This document shows positions 29,946 to 39,131 of a stretch of 64,000 nt of DNA, piece by piece. Positions within the stretch are counted from its first letter, which is position 1. The number at the start of each line of letters is the position of its first letter. Source of the DNA: Paraburkholderia sp. DHOC27. Lineage in GTDB: Bacteria > Pseudomonadota > Gammaproteobacteria > Burkholderiales > Burkholderiaceae. The stretch covers positions 558,001 through 622,000 of the forward strand of contig NZ_QVQV01000002.1 of the NCBI RefSeq assembly GCF_003429005.1, read 5' to 3'. The notes under the pieces were generated by a model. It searched no databases. It was not told the origin of the DNA and worked only from the letters and a program-made list of their open reading frames with translations. The position numbers were made by a program, and so were the translations under genes.

Positions 29946-29961
29946 CGTGTGTCGTCACACG
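29946..29961. terminator. Small hairpin between convergent genes
   Basis: CGTGTG-tcgt-CACACG, a perfect 6-bp stem located between the EAL gene and arfB, which converge. There is no U-tract on either strand, so termination is uncertain. Confidence 0.3.
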
Positions 29962-30083
29962 CAGTTGCGCGCAGTCATGCCCGCAGTAATGCGCGCCGTT
30001 GCGGCTGCGTCTCACGCACTCAACTACGCATTCAATCGCGCCTTCAGCGACCACTCGCACGAGCGCGGACCGGCCAATCGGCT

Positions 30084-30488
30084 TCAGTCATCCACGCGGG
30101 CGCGTCCGGATTTGATCTCGCTGCGCTTCGCCTTGCCGTCCAGCCGACGCCGAATGGATGCGCGCGTTGGTCGCGTCGCCACGCGCGGCGTGCGGGTGAT
30201 GCTGACGCTCTGGATCAGCTCGTCGAGACGCGCCAGCGCGGCGGCACGGTTCATCTCCTGAGTGCGATGTTCCTGCGATTTGATGATGACCACGCCATCG
30301 CGCGTGAGGCGGCGGTCCGACAATGCCAGCAGCCGCATCTTGAGCACCTCGGGCAGCGACGACGCGCGCACGTCGAAGCGCAGGTGAATCGCACTTGAAA
30401 CCTTGTTGACGTTCTGCCCGCCCGCCCCTTGTGCGCGCACAGCAGTGAGTTCAATTTCGTCGGGCGGGATCGGATAGCGGGAAGTCAT
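30084..30488 (-). CDS. arfB: Alternative ribosome-rescue factor ArfB (YaeJ)
   Basis: Peptidyl-tRNA hydrolase that frees ribosomes stalled at mRNA 3' ends, a backup to tmRNA. The 134 residues have the release-factor catalytic loop GAGGQNVNKVSSAIHLRFDV, with GGQ near residue 28, and a C-terminal basic tail (RATRPTRASIRRRLDGKAKRSEIKSGR) of the kind that enters the empty mRNA channel. It lacks the codon-recognition domain of RF1/RF2. The ATG for MTSRYPIPPDEI is chosen over one 27 bp upstream. Confidence 0.93.
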   Translation of the reverse strand: MTSRYPIPPDEIELTAVRAQGAGGQNVNKVSSAIHLRFDVRASSLPEVLKMRLLALSDRRLTRDGVVIIKSQEHRTQEMNRAAALARLDELIQSVSITRTPRVATRPTRASIRRRLDGKAKRSEIKSGRARVDD

Positions 30489-30608
30489 GGCCGGGTATAG
30501 AACAACGAAGCGCAAGTGTACACAGGGAAAGCGGCGCCCATCCTAAAGCAGTTGCCCGTCATCGGCGCCTCGCGGATACTGCACCCATCGCTTACAACGT
30601 CAGTCAAC

Positions 30609-31250
30609 ATGAAACTGCGTCCTGCTTTCGTGCTGGAACTCGTCGTCAATTTCCTCCTGCCGTGGCTCGCCTACAAGTTCGCCGCGCCGCGCTGGGGAGA
30701 AGCCGGTGGCCTGATCGCCTCAGCCGTGCCCCCGGTGCTATGGAGCATCGTCGAGCTGGCGCGTTTTCGCCGCGTCGACGCGCTCAGCCTGATCGTGCTG
30801 CTCGGCATCGCGCTCTCGATCGGCGCAATGGCGCTGGGCGGCAGTCCGCGCATGTTGCTGCTGCGCGAATCGCTGGTGTCCGGCGCCGTGGGCGTGGCCT
30901 TTCTGCTCTCACTGCCCATGCGCCGACCGCTGATTTTTTACCTGGCCCGCGCCACCATTGCGCGCGAAGTAGCCGGCGGGGCCGCGCGTCTGGATGCACT
31001 GTGGCACGACAGCCCCGCGTTTGCCGTATCAATGCGCCTGATGACCGCGGTCTGGGGCGTTGGCCTGACCTGCGAAACCACCGTGCGTTCGTGGATGGCC
31101 TGGACCTGGCCAATCGAGCGCTTCCTCGTGGTCTCCCCGCTGGTGGGCTACGGCATCTACGGCGTACTGCTGGCATGGACGCTGTGGTACCGCAAGACCC
31201 TGCAACGCCGCGCGAACCAGGACGGCCAACCGGACAGCATCCTCGGCTAG
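30609..31250 (+). CDS. Polytopic membrane protein, VC0807-like
   Basis: 213 residues with about five or six hydrophobic segments: 8-25, 30-48, 55-75, 82-100 and two near 150-195. The N-terminal run FVLELVVNFLLPWLAYKFAAPRWGE, then ASAVPPVLWSIVELARFRRVDALSLIVLLGIALS, resembles the VC0807 family of unknown function. A short Lys/Arg/Asn-rich C-terminus follows. The start is uncertain because the ATG lacks a good ribosome site; the frame is open from 30516. It is not clearly in an operon; a 257-bp gap separates it from the FUSC gene. Confidence 0.7.
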   Translation: MKLRPAFVLELVVNFLLPWLAYKFAAPRWGEAGGLIASAVPPVLWSIVELARFRRVDALSLIVLLGIALSIGAMALGGSPRMLLLRESLVSGAVGVAFLLSLPMRRPLIFYLARATIAREVAGGAARLDALWHDSPAFAVSMRLMTAVWGVGLTCETTVRSWMAWTWPIERFLVVSPLVGYGIYGVLLAWTLWYRKTLQRRANQDGQPDSILG

Positions 31251-31507
31251 CGCGCCACCGTGGCGTTCATTGATCACGATTCTGTGCAGCGTTTCGCGCA
31301 TCTGCAACCGAGCCGCCAACGAGCCGGTCCAATCCTGCATTGCGCGGCCCATTGAAGCGACGGCCACCAGCATAGCAACATCAATAACACAACGAAACCT
31401 GGCCGAATGGCCGAGGTCAGAAGCCCCATAAAATCAGTTAGACTCAGTCACGGTTTTGGGGCCGTCCCTACAATCCTTTTTGGCGTGGTACGAAAACCAG
31501 GCAGTCG

Positions 31508-34159
31508 ATGCGCTATTCGGTAGAGATCAAAAAATTCCTCTATAGCCAGTACTTTTATGGCGGGCTGCGGATCGCAGTGGGCGTCTCTTTACCGCCCGTG
31601 CTTTGTCTGCTGCTGTTCCACCAGCGCGACCTCGGCTTTACCATCGCCACCGGCGCACTGGGCGCATGCGTGGTCGACATGCCGGGTCCGCTCAAGTACA
31701 AGCACAACGAAATGCTTGCGTGCAGCGTCATCGGCTTTCTGTCGGCGCTCGCTACCGGGCTCGCCACGGTCAACGCGGTGGCGCTCTGGTGCACTGTCGT
31801 ACCGCTCACGTTCGTGCTGTCGTTGATCGTGGTGTACGGCAACCGCTGGCCGCAGATCAGCTTTGCCACGCTCTTCATGATGATCATGACGCTTGAAGAG
31901 CACTTCACGCCGCTGCAGGCGCTCGTCAACGCTTCGTGGATTCTCGCGGGCGGCCTCTTCTACACGTACTGGTCCACCTTCGTGAGCCGCTGGCAAATGC
32001 ATCGCATCGAACAGCAGGCGCTTGCTGAAAGCGTGTTTGCGTGCGCGGATTATCTGCTCGCGCGCGCGGATTTCTACGATCTGGACAACGATCTCGACGA
32101 CTGTTACCGCAACCTCGTCGCGCGGCAGATCGCGGCAGTGGAACGTCAGGACGCGGCCCGTGACATCGTGCTGCGCAATCTGCCCAAGCTGAAAATGGGC
32201 AAGCTCGAGCCACGCCGTGCCATGCTGTTCAATCTGTTCATCAACACGGTGGACCTGCACGAGCTGTTCGTGGGTGCGCATACCGATTACCCGATGGTGC
32301 GCAACACGTTCGGCGGCTCGGACATGCTGACGTTCTACCGCGACCTGATTCGCAAGGCCGCGGCCGATCTCGAGGAAATTGGCCTGGCGGTGCTGCAGAA
32401 CCATCCCCCGCGCAGCCGCGTCAACGTCAAGGCTGAATTGCGCGCCATCGAGTTCGAGATCGAGCTGATGCGCAAGCAGGATCTGCCGGTGAAAAATCCG
32501 GAGGCGTATTCGGCGGTGTCGGCTACCTTCCGGCGCCTGTGGAGCGCCACGCGCCTGATCGACAAGATGCGTCAGAGTCTTTCGAGTGAGGCGCGTACCA
32601 CCGAAACGGAGCTGCGTCTCGACCAGGCGTTGACGCGTTTCGTGTCGAGCCGCCGTGTGCCGTTCGGGCAGATTTTCTCGAACCTGACCATGGCGTCGCC
32701 GAGCTTTCGGCACGCGTTGCGCGTGACCATCGCGGTGGCGGTCGGCTTCTGGCTCGGGCGCCTGCTGCCGCTCACCAACGCCTACTGGATCGTGATGACC
32801 ACGGTCATCATTCTGAAGCCCGGTTATTCGCTCACGAAACAGCGCAACGGGCAGCGGATCGTCGGCACGCTGATTGGCTGCGCGGCGAGCATCGCGCTCA
32901 TCGTGTTCGTCAAGCAGCCCGCGGTGCTGCTCGTCGTGATGTTCGCGTGCATGGTGATGAGCTACAGCCTGCTGTTGTTCAATTACGCGGCGAGCGTGGT
33001 GTTCACCTCGTCCTACGTGCTGCTGATGTTCCATCTGCTGGCGCCGGGCAGCATGCGGATCATTGGCGAGCGCGCCATCGACACGCTGGTTGGCTGCGCC
33101 ATCGCGATTGCCGCGAGCCATCTGTTCCCATACTGGGAGTACCGGCTGATGGGCAAACTCGTCAACAGCATGATTGCCGCGACGCGGCAATACCTTGAGG
33201 CGAGTTGGTGGTGGGGCGGCAAACCGGAACCGGTGGCCGCCGAGGTCGTCACCGAGTCTGGCGCACGGGTGCCAGCCGTGGCAATGGCGAACCCCAGCGT
33301 GAGTTTCGCCGCCGCCAGAAGCGGCGTGGCGCCTTCCGTGGTGGGTGTGAACGCAAAGGCGGGGGCGTCGAACGAAGGTCGGTCCATCGGCGCCGAGGCA
33401 GCGGCAATGCAAGAGATCCCGGCCGAAACGGTCGAATCAGCAGCTATGGCAATGGCGACGCTCGAACAGGACCGCGCGGTTCAGAACGTTGCGGCGATAA
33501 CGAGTGCGGATGCGGGCAGCGTGCCTCTGCAAACCGCGACGGTATCGTCGCCTGCGGGCGCTTCTGCTATCGCTGCTTCTGCGGCTTCTGCTGCCGCTTC
33601 TGCTTCAAGCACGTCTACCCATCCCCAGCCTTCCGCCAATAACGCCGCCTCAGCCGCCGCGCTGGCCCTCGAACGCGACTATCGCTACCGCCTCGCGCGC
33701 AAGAATGTCCATGTGGCCTTTGCCAATCTCGGTCAGGCGTTCCAGCGCATGATGCTGGAGCCAAAAGCTGCGCAGAAGTTTGTCCCGGAACTCAATGATC
33801 TGCTGGTGCGCAGCCACGTGCTGGCATCGCAGATCACCGCAGCGGCGCCGCTCTTGCGCATCTCGGCGCAGCAACCGGAGAGCGTGTCCCTGCAACCCTT
33901 GCAACGAGTGCTGAGCGTAGTGCGCGACAACCTTACGGAGGCCGAGGCTGGCAGCGCACCGCCGCCCGATCAGGCGGAGATGACGAAGCAGCTGGCGCGG
34001 GAACTCGACACGATGGTGGTGGAGGCGGAGAAGTCGCCCGACTACTCAGCGGACGCAGTGCACGAGTTGAAGCTGCTCGCTCACCAATGCAAACAGATGC
34101 TCACCGCAGCCAACCTGATCCGCCGGGACGCGAGTGTGATCCGTTTGCCGGACGCATGA
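31508..34159 (+). CDS. FUSC/YccS-family inner-membrane transporter-like protein
   Basis: 883 residues with the duplicated layout of the FUSC superfamily: a hydrophobic block at about 18-160, a cytoplasmic helical region (170-390), a second membrane block at about 395-560 containing FWLGRLLPLTNAYWIVMTTVIILKPGYSLTKQRNGQRIVGTLIGC, the FUSC signature, and a C-terminal cytoplasmic part. Members are thought to export aromatic acids or other small molecules. Residues about 580-710 form an Ala/Ser/Val-rich low-complexity insert separating the last helix from the C-terminal region. There is no membrane-fusion partner next door, so it is more YccS-like than AaeB-like. Confidence 0.85.
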   Translation: MRYSVEIKKFLYSQYFYGGLRIAVGVSLPPVLCLLLFHQRDLGFTIATGALGACVVDMPGPLKYKHNEMLACSVIGFLSALATGLATVNAVALWCTVVPLTFVLSLIVVYGNRWPQISFATLFMMIMTLEEHFTPLQALVNASWILAGGLFYTYWSTFVSRWQMHRIEQQALAESVFACADYLLARADFYDLDNDLDDCYRNLVARQIAAVERQDAARDIVLRNLPKLKMGKLEPRRAMLFNLFINTVDLHELFVGAHTDYPMVRNTFGGSDMLTFYRDLIRKAAADLEEIGLAVLQNHPPRSRVNVKAELRAIEFEIELMRKQDLPVKNPEAYSAVSATFRRLWSATRLIDKMRQSLSSEARTTETELRLDQALTRFVSSRRVPFGQIFSNLTMASPSFRHALRVTIAVAVGFWLGRLLPLTNAYWIVMTTVIILKPGYSLTKQRNGQRIVGTLIGCAASIALIVFVKQPAVLLVVMFACMVMSYSLLLFNYAASVVFTSSYVLLMFHLLAPGSMRIIGERAIDTLVGCAIAIAASHLFPYWEYRLMGKLVNSMIAATRQYLEASWWWGGKPEPVAAEVVTESGARVPAVAMANPSVSFAAARSGVAPSVVGVNAKAGASNEGRSIGAEAAAMQEIPAETVESAAMAMATLEQDRAVQNVAAITSADAGSVPLQTATVSSPAGASAIAASAASAAASASSTSTHPQPSANNAASAAALALERDYRYRLARKNVHVAFANLGQAFQRMMLEPKAAQKFVPELNDLLVRSHVLASQITAAAPLLRISAQQPESVSLQPLQRVLSVVRDNLTEAEAGSAPPPDQAEMTKQLARELDTMVVEAEKSPDYSADAVHELKLLAHQCKQMLTAANLIRRDASVIRLPDA

Positions 34160-34272
34160 CAGGACGCATGAGAGGGCGCCTGAGATGACGCCTGAGGGGC
34201 CGCATGAGCGAATGCTTGAGGGACGCCTGAGAGGACGCTCAGAGAGACGCCCAAGGCGACGCTCGAAGGTTC
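34156..34272. repeat. Degenerate tandem repeat after the FUSC gene
   Basis: About nine imperfect units of 11-16 bp built on GACGCNTGAGAGG follow the stop codon directly. It is noncoding and looks like slippage-type expansion. Confidence 0.65.
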
Positions 34273-34299
34273 AGCGCGGAAGCGTTGGCCGCACCCGCT

Positions 34300-34494
34300 T
34301 CACTGCGATGCGCCCTTCGCTCCCACTGCCGCCGCGGCTGTCGATGCCACCGAAGGCGGGCTGACATTGTCCCGGTCGAACTCGCGCTTGCCACTGATCG
34401 CGTTGTAGAGAAGCGTCGCAATGACCAGCAGCACCGCGACCACGATAAAGATGGCGATACCGAAGGTGGGATTCTTCTTGCGCGGTTCGTTCAT
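34300..34494 (-). CDS. Small single-pass membrane protein
   Basis: 64 residues from the ATG for MNEPRKKNPTFG. There is a basic N-terminus, one membrane helix (IAIFIVVAVLLVIATLLYNAI, about residues 14-34), then a short polar tail ending in Ala-rich sequence. The frame remains open upstream (ATG at 34536 or 34575), and ribosome sites are weak at all three starts. No family is recognised. It is probably real because the helix and flanking charges are well formed. Confidence 0.6.
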   Translation of the reverse strand: MNEPRKKNPTFGIAIFIVVAVLLVIATLLYNAISGKREFDRDNVSPPSVASTAAAAVGAKGASQ

Positions 34495-34649
34495 GGGGCA
34501 ACTCGGCTCATGGGTAAAGTCCAGGAAGGGTGGCATTCTACGCCCACCTGCCTTCCACATGCCTTGCAGCCGCATATTCCAGGCCCGCTCGCGGCCCTTT
34601 CCGGCACGCCTCGACCCTCGCGCTTTGCGACACTCTCACCGCCGTCCGA

Positions 34650-35132
34650 CTAGCGCCCTTCCGCCACCGCGGACGGCCGTACCGGCAAGGCCGTCGAGTA
34701 TTTGATCTGCTCCATCGCGAAGCTCGAACTGACGTCGTAGAGCGGCACGGCGCCAATCAATTGCTTGTAGACACGGTCGTAATCGTCGATGTCGGAGACG
34801 ACGACACGCAGCAGGTAATCGGTCTCGCCGCTCATCCGATACACCTCCACCACCTCGGGAATATCCCGCACGGCGCGTGTAAAAGTCGCCGCCCATTCTT
34901 CCGTGTGCTGATTCGTGCGCACCGCGACGAACACCGTCGTCCCGACCCCGAGCTTGCGCGCATCGCATAGCGCCACCTGGGCGCGAATTACGCCTGCGTC
35001 CTTGAGCCGTTGCAGGCGTTTCCAGCACGGCGTCTGCGAGAGATTCACGCGCTGCGCCAGTTCGGCCACAGGCATGGTGGCGTCTTCCTGAAGCAGTTCG
35101 AGCAGCTTTCGATCAATGATATCCATTCCCAT
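34650..35132 (-). CDS. Lrp/AsnC-family transcriptional regulator
   Basis: 160 residues: N-terminal winged helix (MDIIDRKLLELLQEDATMPVAELAQRVNLSQTPCWKRLQRLKDAGVI, residues 3-49) and a C-terminal RAM effector domain (SGETDYLLRVVVSDIDDYDRV). Such regulators sense amino acids. It is divergent from a cysteine-dioxygenase-like cupin gene, with a consensus Lrp box 14 bp upstream of its own start, so it probably controls itself and the cupin gene. The ligand may be cysteine or a related sulfur amino acid; that is inferred only from the neighbour. Confidence 0.92.
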   Translation of the reverse strand: MGMDIIDRKLLELLQEDATMPVAELAQRVNLSQTPCWKRLQRLKDAGVIRAQVALCDARKLGVGTTVFVAVRTNQHTEEWAATFTRAVRDIPEVVEVYRMSGETDYLLRVVVSDIDDYDRVYKQLIGAVPLYDVSSSFAMEQIKYSTALPVRPSAVAEGR

Positions 35133-35145
35133 GACGGCCCTTGTC

Positions 35146-35160
35146 TAGAAAATTATTCTA
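35146..35160. promoter_or_regulatory. Lrp-type operator
   Basis: TAGAAAATTATTCTA matches the published E. coli Lrp consensus YAGHAWATTWTDCTR at all 15 positions. It sits between the divergent Lrp-type regulator and cupin genes. A TATAAA (35214-35219) further on is a possible -10 for the cupin gene. Confidence 0.7.
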
Positions 35161-35273
35161 CTTTTTCAGGATGTGAGGGAATTATATGGAAACTATTTCT
35201 CGGTGCAAACCGGTATAAATATTCCTGTCCGCTCATCACACAACAAGGCACCAGCCCATCATCCCCGCCGGCC

Positions 35274-35954
35274 ATGAACCACGACACCTACTCTCCTCTT
35301 GCACGCTCCCGCGTTGAGGTCAGCACGAACGCCATTGGCATGGCCGGTGCGTTTTCGACCTCAGCGGTAGAGTCCGCGGCAGCGTGTTCGACGTGCGCAC
35401 CGGAGCCGCTCAAGCGGCTGTGCGCGGCGCTCGATGCGGCTTTCGAGCAATCCGCCGACGCCGTGGATCCATCGCAACGTGCCGCGTTCGCATCGGGCGT
35501 GCGTGCGGCGCTGGCCGAAGCCGCCGCGGATTGCGCGTGGCTGAGTGCCGCTCAACGCGAGGGGGCCACCGACACCTACCGTCGCCACCTGCTGGCAGCC
35601 GACCCGCTCGGTCGATACGCGATTGCCGCGCTGGTCTGGGCGCCGGGGCAGGCCAGCCCGATTCATGCACATCAAACGTGGTGTGGATATGTGGTGTTGG
35701 ATGGCGGATTGTCGGAGACGGTCTACAGTTGGTGCGACGCGCAGAAGTGCGCCAGTGAAACGCGCACGCATCCACGGGAGCGTGGTGCGGTCTCGTTTGT
35801 ACGCGCCGGGCGCGGCGGGATTCATCGGCTCGGCAATGCAAGCGACGCACTGGCCGTCTCGTTGCATATCTACGGCGTGGAAGGTGCGCAGATCGCCACG
35901 CACGTGAACGATCTGCTCGAAGATTCGCACGCGGCGGAAAACGCGCTGGTCTAA
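35274..35954 (+). CDS. Cupin protein, cysteine-dioxygenase-like
   Basis: 226 residues. The C-terminal 140 form a cupin with PIHAHQTWCGYVVLDGGLSETVYSW (about residues 126-150), holding the His-x-His metal pair, and a second motif around GGIHRLGNASDALAVSLHIYG with the third His. This pattern fits thiol dioxygenases that oxidise cysteine to cysteine sulfinate or related thiols. The first 60 residues or so are poorly conserved, and the start is uncertain. Divergence from an Lrp-type regulator supports an amino acid substrate. Other small-thiol substrates cannot be excluded. Confidence 0.8.
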   Translation: MNHDTYSPLARSRVEVSTNAIGMAGAFSTSAVESAAACSTCAPEPLKRLCAALDAAFEQSADAVDPSQRAAFASGVRAALAEAAADCAWLSAAQREGATDTYRRHLLAADPLGRYAIAALVWAPGQASPIHAHQTWCGYVVLDGGLSETVYSWCDAQKCASETRTHPRERGAVSFVRAGRGGIHRLGNASDALAVSLHIYGVEGAQIATHVNDLLEDSHAAENALV

Positions 35955-36056
35955 GTGGCGGTCAGGCGGTAGTAAGGGCTAGCAGTCTTGAGCCGCTGAA
36001 CTCGTGGGCCCTTGTAGGCCCTTCGCCCTTCGCACCTTCAGCCGCCTCAGCCATCG

Positions 36057-36088
36057 CAGCTTCTTCGGCCATTTCAGCTTCTTCGGCC
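36057..36088. repeat. Short direct repeat
   Basis: CAGCTTCTTCGGCC occurs twice (36057-36070 and 36075-36088) in a Ser/Ala-codon-like noncoding stretch after the cupin gene. No gene is visible in 35955-36282. Confidence 0.6.
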
Positions 36089-36147
36089 CTTAAGCCTCTC
36101 CGGCCCCTCTCGCATCTCCCGCCTCACCCAGCAGCGAAACGCCGCGC

Positions 36148-36365
36148 TCCGCTATTCCCCCCACTAACAACGTAGCCCTTCCCACCGTCACCTGCCGTCG
36201 GAATCTGTGGCGGCGTCGGTGTAGTGTCACCCGTCGCAGGCGGCGCGGGCCTCGCCGCATTCCGCTATTCCCCACTCACAACCTAGCCCTTCCCCCCGTC
36301 ACCTGCCGTCGGAATCTGCGGCGGCGTCGGTGCAGTGTCACCCGTCGCAGGCGGCGCGGGCCTCG
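36148..36365. repeat. Tandem duplication of the 3' end of the mscS-type gene
   Basis: 36148-36254 (107 bp) and 36261-36365 (105 bp) are near-identical direct copies, differing by a few substitutions and a 2-base change in a C-run. The right copy contains the last codons and stop of the channel gene. In the left copy the base change GTA for CTA removes the stop, and the copy lies outside the gene. Confidence 0.9.
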
Positions 36366-38925
36366 GCTCGTGCGACACATCACGCGCCCCCGCGACTTTC
36401 AGTCCGCCGGCGCGCATCGCACCCGGCTCGACATGCGCCGCGTGGTGCGGCTCGACGTGACCCCGCTGAAGCACTTCTTCGCCGGACATCACTTGACCTT
36501 CTTCGTCCTTGGCCGAGGTGTAGATCCGCATCTGCGGCACCGGGATCTCGATGCCCGCCTCGTCCATCTTGCGCTTCAGACGCAGATTGAAGGCGCGTGC
36601 CACGCTCCATTGCTGCAACGGCCGCGTCTTGATCTGCCCTTTTACGACCATCCAGTTCGGGTCGAAGCGGTCGAGTCCCCAGACCTCGATCGGGCCCAGC
36701 ATCTCACGGCGGTAACGGAAATCAGCCATCAGATCTGCCCCGACCTCACGAATCAGTTGGGTGACCTGATCGACGTTGGCGGAAAATCCCATCCGTACCT
36801 CGAAGACCGCGTAGGCATAGTCGCGCGAAAGATTCTTCACGATCTTGATCTGCGAAAACGGGATGGCGTGAATGGCGCCCTGGCCGTCGCGCAGCCGCAC
36901 GGTACGGATGGACAGATGCTCCACCGTGCCCGCATGGCCACCGTCCACGTCGATCCAGTCGCCCACCGAAATGGTGTCCTCGACGAGAATGAACAGGCCG
37001 GTGATCAGATCGGTGACGAGCGACTGCGCGCCAAAGCCGATCGCGAGGCCGATTACCCCCGCACCCGCGAGCAGCGGTGTGACGTTGATGCCGAGATTCG
37101 CTGCCGTCACGATGCCGGCGATCGTCACGATGGTCACCAGCAGCGCGTTGCGGATCAGCGGCAGCATGGTCCGCGCACGTGTGCTGGCATTGCGTGACTT
37201 GTTGCGCGGACCGCCAGGACTCAATGCCTCGGTGATGGCCGTGTCGACCAGGATCCACAGCAGCCACGCAATGAACAAGGTGGCGAGAATCGCCATCACC
37301 GCGTGCGCGATGCCACGCGCCGCGACGTTTTCCTCGATCACGCTCGCGAGCGACACGCCCCACAAACGCGCCGCCAGTTCCAGAAACACTAGCCAGATAA
37401 ACAGCGTCACGAGCGTTCCGACAAAGCGCAGCAGCCGTGTCAGATAAGGCGAACGACGCCGCCGCCGGGGATCATGCGGACGCGTCATGCGTAGCACGAT
37501 GGCCGACAGGAAGAAGGCCAGCACCAGCAACAGGGCCGTCACAACCGAAATCTGCAGCACGTTCTCGTCTGAACCGGAACCCGCGACCGTGGCAATGATC
37601 GACGCGCTCGCGAGCAGCAGCACCGGTATGTGCCACAGCGAAGCGAGCACGTCGAAAGCATCCGTCGCGGCGCGATGATCGTGACGCGGCTCGTACGCGC
37701 GATTGCGGATCAAATGCGCGATCGGGCGCCGGAACGCCAGCGCGAAATAGCCGGTGAGCACAGCGGCCGTCATGTTGGCCACAGTGGATATCAACTCCGC
37801 GAGGTTGGTGCCGATCTCGTGCGCGACGTCGTAGTTCACGGCCGCATCGCCCAACGCTCCGCACACGCCAATCACGAACAGGAGGCGCCGCGCATGTTCG
37901 AGCAGCACACGCACCGCCACGCGCCGATGGCCCGAGCCGAACAGCGAGAACATGATCAGACAGATCGCGGAAAACACAGCGCCCGCGACGATGGCGTACG
38001 TCACCACCATGCCGAGCGTGCGGCCAAGCGCGTCCGGCATGGCGCGCGCGAACATCAGCGCGGCGAGAAACGCCACGATCCACGGGCCGACGCGGCGCAA
38101 CGCGAAGATCAGCAGTTCGCGTGTGGTCGGATTGGGTTTGAGGCCGTAGACCACGTTGAAGCGTGCATACAGCCTGCGCTGCACGTAGATCAAACCCCAC
38201 GCGCACGCGCCCCAGCCGGCCAGCATCGAAGCCATGTCGAGCAGGATCTTGCCGAGACTCTCGTGGCCCTGGCTGGAGACGATGGTGTACAACTCGTTGC
38301 CGGCGGCATTGAAGCGGCCCGCCCAGTAACGCAGCGGCGTAACCCCTTGATGGACCCCGGATTCGAACGTGGCGATGCCCGAGGCGATCGCGCCCAGCAA
38401 GCCGGGGCTCGGTTGCGCGGGCGCGGGCGGCGCGACCGTGCGGCTGACTTCGCGCAGCTTCTTGAGTTGGGCGACGAGCGCGGTGCGTTGGCGGTCGTTG
38501 TCGAGGGTTGCGATCACACTGTCGAGCGATTGCGCGAGTTCCGCCTGGCTCGCCGGCGATGGCGCGGACGCAGCGTCAGCCGCCGACGCCGCCGAGGCAG
38601 GTGTCGCCGTGGCGCTATTGATCAGGCTCTGCAGCGCCGGAATCACGGGGGTGCCGGCCGCTTGCGCGGCGACGGGCCCGCAAGCGAGGCAGACGAATAA
38701 AGCAAGTGCCGGAGCGAGCCGCCACGCGCTCAGTGGCGCAGCGCGCGCCACGGCACGACGCGCGCCGTAGCGCTGGGCGTCTGGGCGCGAGAACTGGCAA
38801 AACAGCTGAAAAACCAGCCGTATAAGCAGCGTGGACAGTCCAAAGAGACTAACGGCGTGAGCAGCCGGGGACCCGCCTGGGAACGGCGCAGCCCCGGATT
38901 CACGCCGCGGCGGGCATGACTTCAT
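36283..38925 (-). CDS. MscS-type mechanosensitive channel family protein, large
   Basis: 880 residues. An N-terminal membrane or signal region ends VCLACGPVAAQAAG, then comes an Ala/Ser-rich periplasmic domain and about ten further membrane segments. The MscS core lies near residues 650-800: pore helix LGINVTPLLAGAGVIGLAIGFGAQSLVTDLITGLFILVEDTISVGDWIDV, then the beta domain HAIPFSQIKIVKNLSRDY. It relieves osmotic down-shock or senses membrane tension, like YbiO-type large MscS proteins. The C-terminal tail is Pro/Thr-rich and is the part duplicated downstream. An upstream in-frame start exists at 39018. Confidence 0.88.
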   Translation of the reverse strand: MKSCPPRRESGAAPFPGGSPAAHAVSLFGLSTLLIRLVFQLFCQFSRPDAQRYGARRAVARAAPLSAWRLAPALALFVCLACGPVAAQAAGTPVIPALQSLINSATATPASAASAADAASAPSPASQAELAQSLDSVIATLDNDRQRTALVAQLKKLREVSRTVAPPAPAQPSPGLLGAIASGIATFESGVHQGVTPLRYWAGRFNAAGNELYTIVSSQGHESLGKILLDMASMLAGWGACAWGLIYVQRRLYARFNVVYGLKPNPTTRELLIFALRRVGPWIVAFLAALMFARAMPDALGRTLGMVVTYAIVAGAVFSAICLIMFSLFGSGHRRVAVRVLLEHARRLLFVIGVCGALGDAAVNYDVAHEIGTNLAELISTVANMTAAVLTGYFALAFRRPIAHLIRNRAYEPRHDHRAATDAFDVLASLWHIPVLLLASASIIATVAGSGSDENVLQISVVTALLLVLAFFLSAIVLRMTRPHDPRRRRRSPYLTRLLRFVGTLVTLFIWLVFLELAARLWGVSLASVIEENVAARGIAHAVMAILATLFIAWLLWILVDTAITEALSPGGPRNKSRNASTRARTMLPLIRNALLVTIVTIAGIVTAANLGINVTPLLAGAGVIGLAIGFGAQSLVTDLITGLFILVEDTISVGDWIDVDGGHAGTVEHLSIRTVRLRDGQGAIHAIPFSQIKIVKNLSRDYAYAVFEVRMGFSANVDQVTQLIREVGADLMADFRYRREMLGPIEVWGLDRFDPNWMVVKGQIKTRPLQQWSVARAFNLRLKRKMDEAGIEIPVPQMRIYTSAKDEEGQVMSGEEVLQRGHVEPHHAAHVEPGAMRAGGLKVAGARDVSHEPRPAPPATGDTAPTPPQIPTAGDGGKG

Positions 38926-38993
38926 GGCAATTCGCACCAAAACGGGAGACGCCAAGTTTAGCCGCAGTTGCCTCAAGCGGGCATCTGCATGCG

Positions 38994-39005
38994 TAACCGA
39001 ATGTT
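38994..39005 (+). repeat. Candidate attL core
   Basis: TAACCGAATGTT, repeated in the same orientation at 50256-50267 across the element. It lies upstream of the mscS-type gene, not in a tRNA. The extent of identity is only 12 bp, so this is a candidate core. Confidence 0.55.
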
Positions 39006-39131
39006 TCGCCCCTCCCACATGGGAACTGCCTATAATGCTTGATACCCTTGCCTAGCGCGGCTTTTAGAGGCTTTGTGGTATCCCACAGTGTTACGCGTCT
39101 GTACCACGTGGGACGGGGGCGTAAGGAAAAT

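Noticed and set aside
39031..39036. Integrase promoter at TATAAT
   Set aside because: The -10 is consensus, but no -35 is present at 16-18 bp, and it lies between two divergent genes, so the direction is undecided.
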